From the NCBI GenBank assembly GCA_036898135.1, contig JBAHVR010000304.1, positions 400,001-464,000 on the forward strand: DNA of 64,000 bases. The letters are read 5' to 3'. Of this stretch, positions 31,026 to 42,303 are shown piece by piece. A program made the translations under genes and the position numbers. The DNA comes from Oncomelania hupensis (lineage: Eukaryota; Mollusca; Gastropoda; Littorinimorpha; Pomatiopsidae). The notes under the pieces were generated by a model. The model did no database searches. It worked only from the letters and a program-made list of their open reading frames with translations, and was not told the DNA's origin. Numbering within the stretch: position 1 is the first letter of the stretch; each line of letters opens with the position of its first letter.

Positions 31026-31743
31026 GGGATCTTTCGAAAGCGGGTGAAAGTGAAAGTGAATGTGAATCGGGACTACTTATTGTTGTGACGTCAGCAATTT
31101 ATGTGACGCTTTAACTTCCCGTGGTGAAAGGTCACGAAGTATGCCTACCACAAGGAATAAAACTTCGTGGAAAACCTGATTTCCACGAACTAATGTTAGT
31201 GAGTACATTTTGGTTATTAAATCGTTTGTAAAATGTCCAAAAATGATTTGAATTTGTATATGGTACATTACTCAACCATTTTAGAAGGAATAATGGGGAT
31301 CTAAACTCGGTCTCAGACTTAAAACGTATTTTCAAACGAGCTACTGAAAAGCCGTCATGGCTGTCTAGAATCTATCTATTCTGTATCACCAATCAGCAGT
31401 CCAAAAACTGTTTTATGTGACAAAAATGAAACTCGAAGCTAGAATGTAAAATATCTTCAATGTTAGAGCACTAATCCATCTTTAAAGTTCAACCTAATCG
31501 TTACATTCGTGTCAAATCATGATTTGTTAGAAGAAGCCTTACGTAGGCATAATAGTGCTCTGCCTCTGGGCCTGCCCTGTGTGTGCTCAATAAAATCACA
31601 ACGAAACTAGGTGCTGGAATCGAAAGCGCACAGAAACACGTTCGTTTCGTTTCGTAACGCGGCGTAAGAATCTCCCGGCGTGCCTCTCGTTGGACGAAAC
31701 GAACACACAATCACTTTCACTTTTACCCGTTCCGAAAGACCCC
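31026..31743. mobile_element. Inverted-repeat DNA element, ~720 bp
   Basis: The left end GGGATCTTTCGAAAGCGGGT continues through GAAAGTGAAAGTGAATGTG. The complement of the right end begins GGGGTCTTTCGGAACGGGT and continues AAAAGTGAAAGTGATTGTG, giving ~38-bp terminal inverted repeats. TACTA flanks both sides (31021-31025 and 31744-31748), a likely 5-bp target duplication. No transposase motif is visible inside. Superfamily not assigned. Confidence 0.75.
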
Positions 31744-31748
31744 TACTA

Positions 31749-33028
31749 TCAGTTAGCCTGCTGATCAATATGTTGTGCTTTGAAAGGTGCGTATGCTTTA
31801 CTTTAGATTGTTCCTTGATTTGTTAATGTATTTATTTATTTATTTATTTATTGAGTCATTAATTTTATAGATTTCTTTTTAGTTCTATTTTTTAGAGATA
31901 GTCTACGATAAAGAATTGTGTTAAAATAAGGTAACAGTGTCCCCGTTATCTTTCGGTCGTTGGTAAGGAAAGCGTTTGGGCCCTCCTTTTTCTGTAGGCC
32001 AGCTTAGTGATTGATAGATTTGATTTGTGTGGGTTGAGTGAGGTTAAGGTGGCCGAAGTACCAGTAGAGGGGAAACGAGGTGTAGGGGTGAGGAAGACAA
32101 GATCGTTATGAGTAAATTCCCTCTCAAGTGGTCTCCCCTTAACACTAGACTTAGGATGCAAATGTAGTCTGTAAATGGTGGTGTTATTGATCGGGACATC
32201 CCCCCCAAATCACGTCTCACGTGTGCTTGGTTGAGTTTCGGCTGTGGGCATTAATGTCTGACCTCGGGCCATCGCCGGCCCTGAGGAAGCCGCACACGTG
32301 TCAAGCCTGTTGGCCAGCCTAATATCTCCGAGCGGGCGAGGAGCCACAGTCAGCACTCTCTTCAACTTTTGCTGAAGTGAGGTTGCGTGAATATAGAACG
32401 TTCGTGTAAGTTGCTAGCAACAGAGGAGGACATGAGTCGTCTTTGATCAGCGGATTATAAAACAACCACAACCACAACAACAACAACAACAAACAACCAA
32501 CAAAAAGCACAAAAGTGAGTTGTGTCTTTTCGGGGGGCTTTTAAGCCTGTTTTGGATTTCTTGCCAATTAATTTCCTGGGAAGTAGACCGAGCTCTTTGG
32601 ACACGAGAGCGGGCTTTCTGTAATGGCTCTGTTTGTCAACCCCAACGGCATGTTAAAGAACTCCATTCGTTTTTTTGTGTGTTTGTTTGTTTGCTTAGAA
32701 AAAAGAAAGAGAGCGAGTTGTGTGTTAGTTTGTTTGATTTTAATGTCTTTTTCACCGAAATAATAAGTCAATTTTTTTTTACATTTCAAAAGAAAAAAAA
32801 GAGAGAAACGAAAAGAAAAGAAGGAATTGTAATTAAACATCAGTTATCCATACTGATCAATTGGAGAACCAATTAACGTTTTCGCTAAACTAACGCATAC
32901 ATCAAAACTAATAGTATCCAAAGCTAGAGCGGGTCAAACCCAGATCGGGTTGTATGGTAAGGAATGATTTTGTAAAGTGTTCTCACGTCTCTTCTTTGCC
33001 TACCATAGCGGTTGGTTAAAGTATCCTG

Positions 33029-33036
<8 letters not shown>
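31749..33036. other. Intergenic, nothing assigned
   Basis: A (TTTA)n run (31830-31855), a (CAA)n run (32470-32495) and a GC-richer segment (32200-32350) with CACGTGTGCTTGG facing CGCACACGTG. No gene supported. Confidence 0.45.
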
Positions 33037-33059
<23 letters not shown>

Positions 33060-33092
33060 CTTCTTCTTCTTCTTCTTCTTCTTCTTCTCCTT
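33037..33092. repeat. (GTT)n-(CTT)n microsatellite
   Basis: GTT then CTT units. It sits at the 3' side of the following minus-strand LINE and may be its tail. Confidence 0.9.
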
Positions 33093-33905
33093 CTTCTGTT
33101 TAAGCAAATGTTTTATTGAAAGGAAGCAAATAATGACAAACAATGCTTTACAGGATTACAGCTTAAAATAATAAGCTCACCCAGTGTAAATAAAAGTCCA
33201 CATAATAAAAGTGACAGGCAACTAATATTTAAATAATATAAAATGACTAAGAATAACACATTTTTTTAAAGTGAGTAATTACATGGTATATGTAGAATAC
33301 TTGATTACAAACGATTGAGGGGGAAAAATATAAATCAATTATGTAACTGGAAATTAAACATGTAGATAAATAAATAATGGAACATTTGGAGAAAAAAAAC
33401 TAATTGAAAAATTGGAGAGATTAATTAATAATTTATTAATTTTGGCATCGCCCCTTGAAGGGTGTGTACATCATTAACATTATACATATAAATAGCATAC
33501 ACTTTTCATTCCGATTAAATCACGATAGAGCAATTTCTCTTAGTTTAAAGGCTTTGTACAAGTATATACTTAGTTTCCTAATTATATTCGGTTTACTAGA
33601 CGCCATCAAAATACACAGTCTAAATGCACATGGATTTCTAAAATATTTTTCAGCAATAAATTGTACTCTTAAGTTATGTAAGACTGGACAACATAACACA
33701 AAGTGGACTTCATCTTCTTCTTTTTCCGTACAAAGTGGGCATTTTACAGCTGCTTGTGTGTCATTTCTATATCTGTAATAATGAACACCAACATCTGACA
33801 CACCAAAACGAAATTTAGTCTTTAATAAAATTATATGCCTATCCAGACTTAATTCCAAATAAGTTTTAACACAATGATTACTGCATTCCAATAAACAGTA
33901 CATTG
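33093..33905 (-). pseudogene. LINE C-terminal Zn-knuckle region and 3' UTR
   Basis: The 127-residue minus frame (33903-33520) contains CPLCTEKEEDEVHFVLCCPV followed by LHNLRVQFIAEKYF and YLYKAFKLREIALS. This C-x2-C...H-x4-C pattern followed by a helical tail is the C-terminal nucleic-acid-binding end of many LINE ORF2 proteins. No RT is attached: the sequence upstream is cut by the LTR element that starts at 33953. The 3' UTR runs AT-rich to about 33093. Confidence 0.75.
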
Positions 33906-33952
33906 TATACTTGTCACTGTTTTGTACATGATTACGCCAGTCTTGCCATCAT

Positions 33953-35510
33953 TGTCACGTGGGGTTTATGGGCTCTGCACAATGGAATTATGGACCCTCA
34001 CGTTTATTCGGTGGGAACTGCTAGTAAGTCACCCTATGAATTACTTTAATAAATTTATATGTTTAGCTCGTTCTGTGTTAAGGTTGGGGTACAGAGATAG
34101 ATAGAAAATGGTAAAAGATTACTGTCACACTAGCTTTCACACGGCTATGAATCATATGTAGTCCAGCCACTTGATAACAGTTAAAATCACACATTTATTT
34201 CTTCTACTCTATACAAGGTTTTCTAGGTACTAATCTAACTTAAAAAGTCTCAGTCAATGCTAATAGTTCGATCGCTGATAGTCTAGGCAGCTGTTATTTC
34301 TTCATCGGGCACTTGCTCTTATATTGCATGTAGATTGGACTACTGTGGTCCGTTTTACAGTTTCTGAAGAGTGGACTAATGTGGTCCGTTTTACAGTTTC
34401 TGAAGAGTGGACTACTGTGGTCCGTTTTCGATCAGTTTAAGTGCACTTTTGTGTATACACTTAACTTATGGATGGTGCGTTCGAAGTCCTTCTGTGAGGT
34501 AGCTTCTGGTACACCTGAGTCGTTGTGTAGTTGGGTTCCCTTGCCACGCTGTGGGGTCTTGTAGGGAGGGTTTCCAGTGTAACTCTCTCCGACTTGTGCG
34601 GTAGAGGCTACGCAGACAACTCGTCGTTTCTGTGGAGTTGGGCGCACGGGATAGCTCGCCTGCTCGTCTGTAATATAAGAGACGAAAGTCTGCACAACCC
34701 TGAATAATCGGTTTGTGCAGAGCGTCTCACTGAAAGCCAAAGTAGCCCTCAGTGATAGCTCCACATCTCTATACATAAGCGACGAACATTCTGCTACTTC
34801 CGGGGTCAACTGGAATCTCAACTCTAAATTCCTATACATACATAAATATAAATCGTGGCTAACTATACACATACAGAATTAATAATAATATAAACATTCA
34901 CGGGTACAGCCACTGGTCTGCAAACATACATATAAGTTAAACAACAGTGGTTCTGTACGGGATACAACATGGCGGCGTTACCGGTCGTGTTTCGCCACGT
35001 GTTCGGCTTTTCCACATGGTCACGCAAATTCGGATTAACAATTCACATTTATGCATAGCAAATTCCACAAACATAATTTCAACAACACTATAAATATATC
35101 ACGATGAAACAGAAGTGTGTTCATTTACCTGTTTGACAAGTTCAGGCCCGTGGCGACTTAATAGAATTCTAAGATTCTTAAGTCCTGCTTCCTGGTCTAT
35201 GAGTGAAGATATTTCTCTGCCAGCTATCTAGCTGTTAACACTTCGGTGTCTTACCCTCAACTCACCAAAACTGTGTTAGGTTTGGACCCAGTCAAACTGG
35301 CTCGAACCGCTTAGCCTGCTTCTGATTGGTTACAGCGTTCAGATTCAAGGCCCACAGTGCTGACGTCACTAACTGCCGGCGTCACGCACGCAGTGTGTAC
35401 CTCCTATGCTGTAATCAGCTGCTGTGTAATACTCTAACTCTCTAATGTTACAATGACTACACAAGGCGAAATAGTAAATAGGCAGAGTTAAAACTAGCCA
35501 GTTCGTGACA
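33953..35510 (-). repeat. 3' LTR of element 2
   Basis: 1,558 bp, TGTCAC to GTGACA. Contains three 36-bp tandem units (34333-34431) built around GGACTACTGTGGTCC, and a ~90-bp core (34715-34800) that is unchanged in all three LTR copies of this family. A 146-residue sense frame crosses the LTR; its coding status is doubtful. Confidence 0.95.
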
Positions 35511-35677
35511 GGCTCCCTCAACTGAAAAAAGGCGATGACTACTGGCTTCGACCTTTTTCTACTACAGAGCCTAGTTTAACACTGCACTATCCTAGGGTCC
35601 TATGTACAAACTAATTAAGTTGCTCTACCTGAGCTGCAATGCTATGCCAGGTAGCTATGGACACTAGTGACAGGGTT

Positions 35678-36245
35678 TTATTGGGCGGGGACGAATTCTG
35701 GTGCTGTGGCCCTTAGTTGTGTTGGGTGGGCGACAGCTGCTGTGTCCTCCACGAGATGGCGACTGAGGTAGTCGGCTCCGTGGTTCTCTTTGCCGGGTAT
35801 GTACTCGATTTGGAATGAGTATGCCTGAAGGGTGAGTGCCCATCGCATCAGGCGAGAGTTCAAAGACTTGGAGGCTGCCAGGAACGATAGTGGTTGGTGG
35901 TCCACCTGAACTGTGAAATGGGTCCCATACAGGTAGAGTTGAAACTTCTGTATGGCCCAGACTAGTCCAAGGCATTCTTTCTCCGACGTGGCGTAGTGGG
36001 TCTCGGCGGGTCTCAATTTTCTGCTGGCGTAGGCGACAGGGAATAGCGTCTCTGCATTCTTGGGGTCGCGCTGTAGCAGTACTGCTCCGAGGCCTAGGTC
36101 GCTTGCGTCGGTGCGAAGAACGAATGGCTGAGTCAAATCGGGTAGGTGGAGTACTGGCGCCGATGTCATTCTGTCCTTGAGTGTTTGGAATGCTGTCTCG
36201 CATACGCTTGTCCATACGACTTTGTCCGGGGCGATTTTCCTGGTC
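35678..36245 (-). pseudogene. RNase H domain of element 2 pol (RT core missing)
   Basis: The frame opens with the RT-RNase H connection (APDKVVWTSVCETAFQTLKD), then RNase H with all four acidic residues in place: FVLRTDASDLG, TSEKECLGLVWAI, FTVQVDHQPLSF and ENHGADYLSR. RNase H degrades the RNA of the RNA-DNA hybrid during reverse transcription. It ends about 165 bp before the 3' LTR, proving that RNase H is the last pol domain here. It lies +1/-1 out of frame with the upstream integrase frame, and the junction at about 36250 marks the lost RT. Confidence 0.9.
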
Positions 36246-36249
36246 CCAT

Positions 36250-38240
36250 TTGTCCGTGTGACGGCGATGCTGTTGTAGTTGTGGATGAGCTTCTTCCGCG
36301 ATGGCGATGGCCATCCATGTGTGTGTGCTGGGGGTCGCTGGTCGGTCCGTGTACTTCTTGAGGAGATTGATGTGGTGGTATCGGGCTCTCCCGTTCACCT
36401 CTACTTGGTAGACTGTCTTGGATTTCTTGGCAGTCACCCGGTACGGTCCTCTCCAAGCGATGTCCAGCTTGTTGGTTCCACTTGGAAGTAATAGTAGCAC
36501 TTGATCGCCGACTTGCAGTTCTCTGTCCTTCGCGTGGCGGTTGTAGTACTTCGCCTGACGGGCTCTTGCCTTCTTCAGTGCTTCACCAGTTTTCTTCCAC
36601 GTTGCTTTGAGGGTTTCCTGCAGGTCTGCGACGTACTTGGTGGCACCTCTTGGTGTGTCATCTATCTTGGCTTCCGTCCAACTTCTGCGTAGGGCTTCTA
36701 GCGGTCCTGCTAGAGGTCTGCCGAATAGCAATGTTGACGGGGTGTAGCCTGTGGCTGCATGGGGCGTTTCTCTATATGCGAACAGTGCCGCATTCACGTA
36801 GGTGTCCCACGCTTCTGGATTGTCGTCGGCGACTTTCCTGAGTATGGTGAGAAGGGTTCCATTCAGTCTTTCTACTTGTCCGTTGCTGGCTGGGTGGTAT
36901 GGTGGTGTGCGAATGTGATGAACTTGTATCAACTCGAACACGTCTTGCATCAGGCGGCCGGTGAACTGAGATCCGTTGTCCGTTCTAATGCTGTCCGGGA
37001 ATCCGACTCTGGTAAAGATGGCGATGAGTGCATCTGCAATCTTCTTGGTGTCGATCGCTGGCAACGGGACTGCTTCGCACCACATCGTACATGCGTCGAC
37101 GAGTGTGAGTAGAAATCTGTTCCGCTTCTTGGTCATGGGCAGTGGTCCTACTATGTCTACTGAGACTTGCTGGAATGGCACGCCGACTACTACTGATGGT
37201 CCTAAGGTAACTGGTACGGTGTGATGTCGCGGGGAATATCGTTGACATTGGTGGCAAGATTTCACGTAGCGCTTGACATCCTCCGTGATTCCTGGCCAAT
37301 AGTAGTGTGCGCTGATTCTCTGCACTGTGGCTCCAATTCCCATGTGTCCGCTGAGTGGCATGCTGTGGCCTAACTCTAGTACTTGGGCTCGAAGGGTGGC
37401 TGGTAGTACTAGTTGGGTGTGATCTCCATCTCCTTGGCGATGTAGAACTCCCTCTTCCATGTAGAAGTCTCCCTTGTGCGGGGGTGTGTGCGCCTTGGGT
37501 AGCTTCTGGAAGCACTTCGCTATCGAGGTGTCTTCTTTCTGTGCTGTTTTGATCTCTTCGAGTCCTGGATTCGGAGCGAACTCGGGCTGGGGTGGTTGGG
37601 TTTTAGCTTGGGCCCTGGTTTGCACTGCAGCTATCTCTACAGTTTTGGGGGGCGTGCCTAAGAACACATACCTACAACCTAGCACTAGATCATACAGGGG
37701 TTTCTGTAAAACAGCTGCTTGGATTCGTCCTGTGACGTACCTACTCTCTACTTCTATCCATGCTATTGGGCAAGTAGTCGTCGGTTTCGTCAAGTCTGCT
37801 CCTTGTAAGTCGACTGTCTTGTCTGTCAAGTCCGCGCGCGATACAAGAGATTCGCTAACTATCGCGTCGTATGATAGACCTGTGTCATACAGACAGTTCG
37901 CTTCTTTTCCGTTGACCTTGACCGTGCCTGTCACCGATGGGTGATCTCCGATTGGGTGTGGCTTGTTACCGCTGCTTTGAGTTAGAACTCTGTGCGCTGG
38001 CCGGCTTTCGCGCTCTTCCCTACGTTGTGCGGCCAACTTGAAACATTCTGCGGTGGAGTGATTGTTTCTATTGCAGAACGAACAATACCGTCTCTGTTCT
38101 GCGGGACCTCTTTTCCCGAATTCCGTGTTGGGTCCTTTATTCTGCCCAGGTCTGGGGTTATTTGGCTTATTCGCGGTGCGCTCTTCCCGGTTAGGGCTTC
38201 GTTTCTGTGCCTCTTTCCCGTTAGGCTTTAGGTCTCGCCT
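36250..38240 (-). pseudogene. Zinc knuckle, protease and integrase of element 2
   Basis: A continuous minus frame. A CX2CX4HX4C knuckle (CSFCNRNNHSTAEC, ~38080) is followed by protease with LYDTG, a TRAQAK linker, and integrase with an HHCC finger (H and H in HSMPLSGHMG; CHQC), DDE residues in VDIVG, RTDNGSQF and NGQVERLNG with D-35-E spacing, and WRGPYRV (GPY/F). Integrase joins the cDNA into the genome. The frame runs on past 36250 into out-of-frame RNase H sequence, so its last ~190 codons are meaningless. No RT lies between protease and integrase, as in element 1. Downstream it is joined abruptly to the RT-RNase H connection. Confidence 0.9.
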
Positions 38241-38330
38241 GAAGCTCTTCTCCGTGTGCGGCCACGTACCTATCTGCGACCTTGACCAGATCTTCCAGTC
38301 TTTCCGCGCCCTGCTCTACTGAGAATGCTC

Positions 38331-39311
38331 TCAGCTCGGGGTCATGGGTTCCCGTAGCTGTTCCCATACTAACCGTTCTGTCAGTCCATCGTACGTCTTA
38401 GCCGTGGCTGACTGGCTAATCCACTTATCCAGCGTTGTGGACAACCGATCCGCGAACTGCGCATAGCTCTCTCCTTTCACTCTCCGATTGGTGCGGAATT
38501 TTTGCCGGTAGCATTCTCCTGTTAGTTCGAATCCCGTTAGGAGTGCCTCTTTTACTTTGTGATAGTCAGTCACTCTGTCAGTCGGTAGCTTACTGTAGAT
38601 GTCATATGCCTTTCCTCTAAGCCCTTGACTAAGCTTAAAAGACCAATGAGTGGGATCTAGTTTATACTCAGTTGCTAGGCGCTCAAACCTAGTCAGATAG
38701 AGATCTAGACCTTCTTCTCTCTCATTGAATGTTCCCAGTGGAAATGACATTCCTTGTACAGGGTTGGATGCTACCTCTAGCTGATCTGAGTGGGGAGGGG
38801 TTGAGGAAGAACTTGAAGCTCCTGATCCCAATCTTCTTAGCTCTAACTCATGCTGTCTTTCTTTTTCCTTTTCTTCCCTCTCTTTTTCTTTTTCTGCCCA
38901 CTCATAATCCCATTTCCTAACTTCTGCTTCTCTCTCTGCTGCTAATACTGCCTTCTTCTGTTCTACTTCTAATTCTAATTTCTTTTGCTCTGCTTCTAGT
39001 TCTGCTTTTCTCTGTTCTGCTTCGAGTTTCTTCTGGTCTCTTGCTGCTTCTAACTCTGCTTTCTTTTGCTCTGCCTCTAATGCTAATTTCTTTTGCTCTG
39101 CTTCTAACTCTGCTTTTTTCTGTTCTCTCTCTGCGGCTCTCTCTGCCGCTTCGAGCTTCTTCGCCTCTCTCTCTGCTGCTCTCTCTGCCTTAGCCTCCTG
39201 TTTCTCTACCTCTGCATTGATATACGCAATTAGGTCTCCCCCTGCTAAGTGTAAAGCTTCCCCTAATTCCTTGAAGCGCAATCTCAAGGCCACTGGGTCC
39301 GACATTGTCAA
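38331..39311 (-). CDS. Gag (coiled coil and capsid) of element 2, truncated by frameshift
   Basis: A 326-residue frame. Residues ~30-150 are a highly charged coiled coil made of AELEAEQKKL-type repeats. Residues ~200-326 are capsid-like (LDLYLTRFERLATEYKLD, KVKEALLTGFELTGECYRQK) and align with element 1 Gag, entering the SCAN-like segment (YAQFADRLSTTLDKWI). The frame stops early. The homologous continuation (ELRAFSVEQGAERLEDLVKV, RYVAAHGEEL) lies in another frame from 38337, and a second shift near 38240 is needed to reach the knuckle. The first shift is at a run of four C, so an assembly error is possible. Gag would form the virus-like particle. Confidence 0.85.
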   Translation of the reverse strand: MTMSDPVALRLRFKELGEALHLAGGDLIAYINAEVEKQEAKAERAAEREAKKLEAAERAAEREQKKAELEAEQKKLALEAEQKKAELEAARDQKKLEAEQRKAELEAEQKKLELEVEQKKAVLAAEREAEVRKWDYEWAEKEKEREEKEKERQHELELRRLGSGASSSSSTPPHSDQLEVASNPVQGMSFPLGTFNEREEGLDLYLTRFERLATEYKLDPTHWSFKLSQGLRGKAYDIYSKLPTDRVTDYHKVKEALLTGFELTGECYRQKFRTNRRVKGESYAQFADRLSTTLDKWISQSATAKTYDGLTERLVWEQLREPMTPS

Positions 39312-39646
39312 AAGTGTCTATGAACAACCTCTGAATCACGTGGAATACCAAAACACTAGCAATATTGCAATTCAATAACAACAATGCAAAGACAATCAAA
39401 TTCGTACTCAATAATAGAATAAAACAAGAGTCAAATGGCATACAACAGTTATTTAAGCAAAACCTGCAAAAGAACAATGCGACATACAGGCACAAAAATA
39501 ATTGAAGCAAAAAAGTTTTTAACTAAAGAATAGTGCACCAAAACTGATCAGTCCTTGTTACAACTATTCAAAGTTATTCTACTACTGCTGTTATCTAATT
39601 TTATTGTACCTAGATCCGGTTATACCCAATTCCTATTATACACAGA

Positions 39647-39663
39647 TCCTGGCAGGCTCGCCA
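39647..39663 (-). other. Primer-binding-site-like sequence, element 2
   Basis: TGGCGAGCCTGCCAGGA, seven bases inside the 5' LTR on the minus strand, starting with the expected TGG. The tRNA is not assigned. Confidence 0.55.
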
Positions 39664-39670
39664 ATTAAAG

Positions 39671-41229
39671 TGTCACGTGGGGTTTATGGGCTCTGCACAA
39701 TGGAATTATGGACCCTCATGTTTATTCGGTGGGAACTGCTAGTAAGTCACCCTATGAATTACTTTAATAAATTTATATGTTTAGCTCGTTCTGTGTTAAG
39801 GTTGGGGTACAGAGATAGATAGAAAAATGGTAAAAGATTACTGTCACACTAGCTTTCACACGGCTATGAATCATATGTAGTCCAGCCACTTGATAACAGT
39901 TAAAATCACACATTTATTTCTTCTACTCTATACAAGGTTTTCTAGGTACTAATCTAACTTAAAAAGTCTCAGTCAATGCTAATAGTTCGATCGCTGATAG
40001 TCTAGGCAGCTGTTATTTCTTCATCGGGCACTTGCTCTTATATTGCATGTAGATTGGACTACTGTGGTCCGTTTTACAGTTTCTGAAGAGTGGACTAATG
40101 TGGTCCGTTTTACAGTTTCTGAAGAGTGGACTACTGTGGTCCGTTTTCGATCAGTTTAAGTGCACTTTTGTGTATACACTTAACTTATGGATGGTGCGTT
40201 CGAAGTCCTTCTGTGAGGTAGCTTCTGGTACACCTGAGTCGTTGTGTAGTTGGGTTCCCTTGCCACGCTGTGGGGTCTTGTAGGGAGGGTTTCCAGTGTA
40301 ACTCTCTCCGACTTGTGCGGTAGAGGCTACGCAGACAACTCGTCGTTTCTGTGGAGTTGGGCGCACGGGATAGCTCGCCTGCTCGTCTGTAATATAAGAG
40401 ACGAAAGTCTGCACAACCCTGAATAATCGGTTTGTGCAGAGCGTCTCACTGAAAGCCAAAGTAGCCCTCAGTGATAGCTCCACATCTCTATACATAAGCG
40501 ACGAACATTCTGCTACTTCCGGGGTCAACTGGAATCTCAACTCTAAATTCCTATACATACATAAATATAAGTCGTGGCTAACTATACACATACAGAATTA
40601 ATAATAATATAAACATTCACGGGTACAGCCACTGGTCTGCAAACATACATATAAGTTAAACAACAGTGGTTCCGTACGGTATACAACATGGCGGCGTTAC
40701 CGGTCGTGTTTCGCCACGTGTTCGGCTTTTCCACGAGGTCACGCAAATTCGGATTAACAATTCACATTTATGCATAGCAAATTCCACAAACATAATTTCA
40801 ACAACACTATAAATATATCACGATGAAACAGAAGTGTGTTCATTTACCTGTTTGACAAGTTCAGGCCCATGGCGACTTAATAGAATTCTAAGATTCTTAA
40901 GTCCTGCTTCCTGGTCTATGAGTGAAGATATTTCTCTGCCAGCTATCTAGCTGTTAACACTTCGGTGTCTTACCCTCAACTCACCAAAACTGTGTTAGGT
41001 TTGGACCCAGTCAAACTGGCTCGAACCGCTTAGCCTGCTTCTGATTGGTTACAGCGTTCAGATTCAAGGCCCACAGTGCTGACGTCACTAACTGCCGGCG
41101 TCACGCACGCAGTGTGTACCTCCTATGCTGTAATCAGCTGCTGTGTAATACTCTAACTCTCTAATGTTACAATGACTACACAAGGCGAAATAGTAAATAG
41201 GCAGAGTTAAAACTAGCCAGTTCGTGACA
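39671..41229 (-). repeat. 5' LTR of element 2
   Basis: 1,559 bp, near-identical to 33953-35510. Differences I can see include CTCATG/CTCACG, an extra A in a poly-A run, AAGTCG/AATCG-type changes and CGAGG/CATGG. Confidence 0.95.
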
Positions 41230-41245
41230 ATCATCATTCCTTCCA

Positions 41246-41535
41246 TTGGGGTGCCGGGGGTTTCAGTATAAATAGTATCCCCACTTTCTGGAAATTTGGT
41301 GCTTTAAATTCCCACTGTCGCTGTCTTTCTCATTTATTCTTTCTCATTCCTGCTCTGTTTTATCAATCGGCTAAACTATCTTCTTCTTCGCTAGACCAGT
41401 CACCTACCTTCTTTCTTGAAAACTCTTCCGGGACAAGACTCCTTATTTGTGTGTGAGGTCTGTTGGACCAGCTTGGGAATATTGGACGCTTTCTGCCAGG
41501 TGGTCACTATAGGGCTTCCTATGATGTTATTATTT
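41246..41535. repeat. Dispersed repeat R1, copy 2
   Basis: Partner of 2229-2497. Element 2 inserted just beside its left edge. Confidence 0.75.
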
Positions 41536-41664
41536 AGCAATGTAGGCATTTTATATGTATGTGTTTTGTTGATAATTTATAATGATGTTTGTATTCTATT
41601 TTGTTCTTGTAAACGGGTGTTCGATAAATTAGAGTATAGCCTCAGCGTCCCCTGCGTGGGATGT

Positions 41665-42303
41665 TGTTACGTTGAAACGCGAAGGATAGTATGGCTGAAG
41701 CGTGTACGATAGATCTAATCGTTTCATTTTGCAAAGTATTCAATAATGGAGTTTATTTACCTTTGATTTGAGTTTGCATTGTTGTTAGGAGAGGCTTTGT
41801 ATAACGTTGATAATTTTCGTTAGTCGATATTGTTGTAGAATTCTCTGGATCCGCTTGTTTACTATCGATCGAAGTTTCGGGATAATTGTCGAAGTTCGAA
41901 GGAACGTCCCGGGTATGTGTAGAGAGATGTATGACGTAAGTCGGTGATGACGATTTTTTATTTGATTGGCTGTAGTGCGTCATTCTAGTCTACCGGGTTC
42001 GAAATTGTTCGGGAAGAGAGAGAGAGACTATATATTTTATGTGCCGCGCTGTTTTGAGAGTTGTTGTTGATAGCGAGTTGGAAAGTAAAATTTGAGAGTG
42101 GAAAAGCGATTGAGCGATTGTATGCAGTTGTTGATGTGTGCTGAATAAAAGTGGAAAACTTCATACGTCGACTCCGTGTCTTGTATGCTGAGTGAGCAGG
42201 CTGCGTGGATAAACGAATCTGAGTTACACCTTATCAGGAATTCAGCATTGGGGCTGAATCAGATACTGATAAAGAAAACACCAACATCAAACGGAGTGTA
42301 ACA
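41665..42303 (+). mobile_element. Solo LTR, family 1
   Basis: 639 bp from TGTTAC to GTAACA, flanked by the exact target duplication GATGT (41660-41664 and 42304-42308). Homologous to the LTRs of element 1 in the opposite orientation. It carries TATA-like CTATATATTTTATG (near 42028), TGAATAAAAG (near 42141) and TGACGTAAG (near 41933). Solo LTRs form by LTR-LTR recombination. Confidence 0.95.

Larger units (their letters stand above)
33953..41229 (-). mobile_element. Gmr1-like LTR retrotransposon, young but RT-deleted (element 2)
   Basis: A 7,277-bp element with ~1.56-kb LTRs and an exact target duplication ATCAT (33948-33952 and 41230-41234). Minus-strand order: 5' LTR 39671-41229, primer-binding-like TGGCGAGCCTGCCAGGA (39647-39663), gag, protease, integrase, RNase H, GA-rich polypurine tract (35511-35525), 3' LTR 33953-35510. 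The two LTRs differ at only about eight visible positions in ~1,558 bp, so insertion is recent. The RT core is deleted and gag carries frame breaks, so the copy cannot replicate alone. Confidence 0.92.

Noticed and set aside
32200..32350. CpG-richer segment with CACGTG motifs as a promoter
   Set aside because: No transcription start features or adjacent exon; too little evidence.
35664..36250. C-terminal ~190 residues of the 790-residue frame of element 2 as a real domain
   Set aside because: This part is the out-of-frame reading of the RNase H coding sequence.
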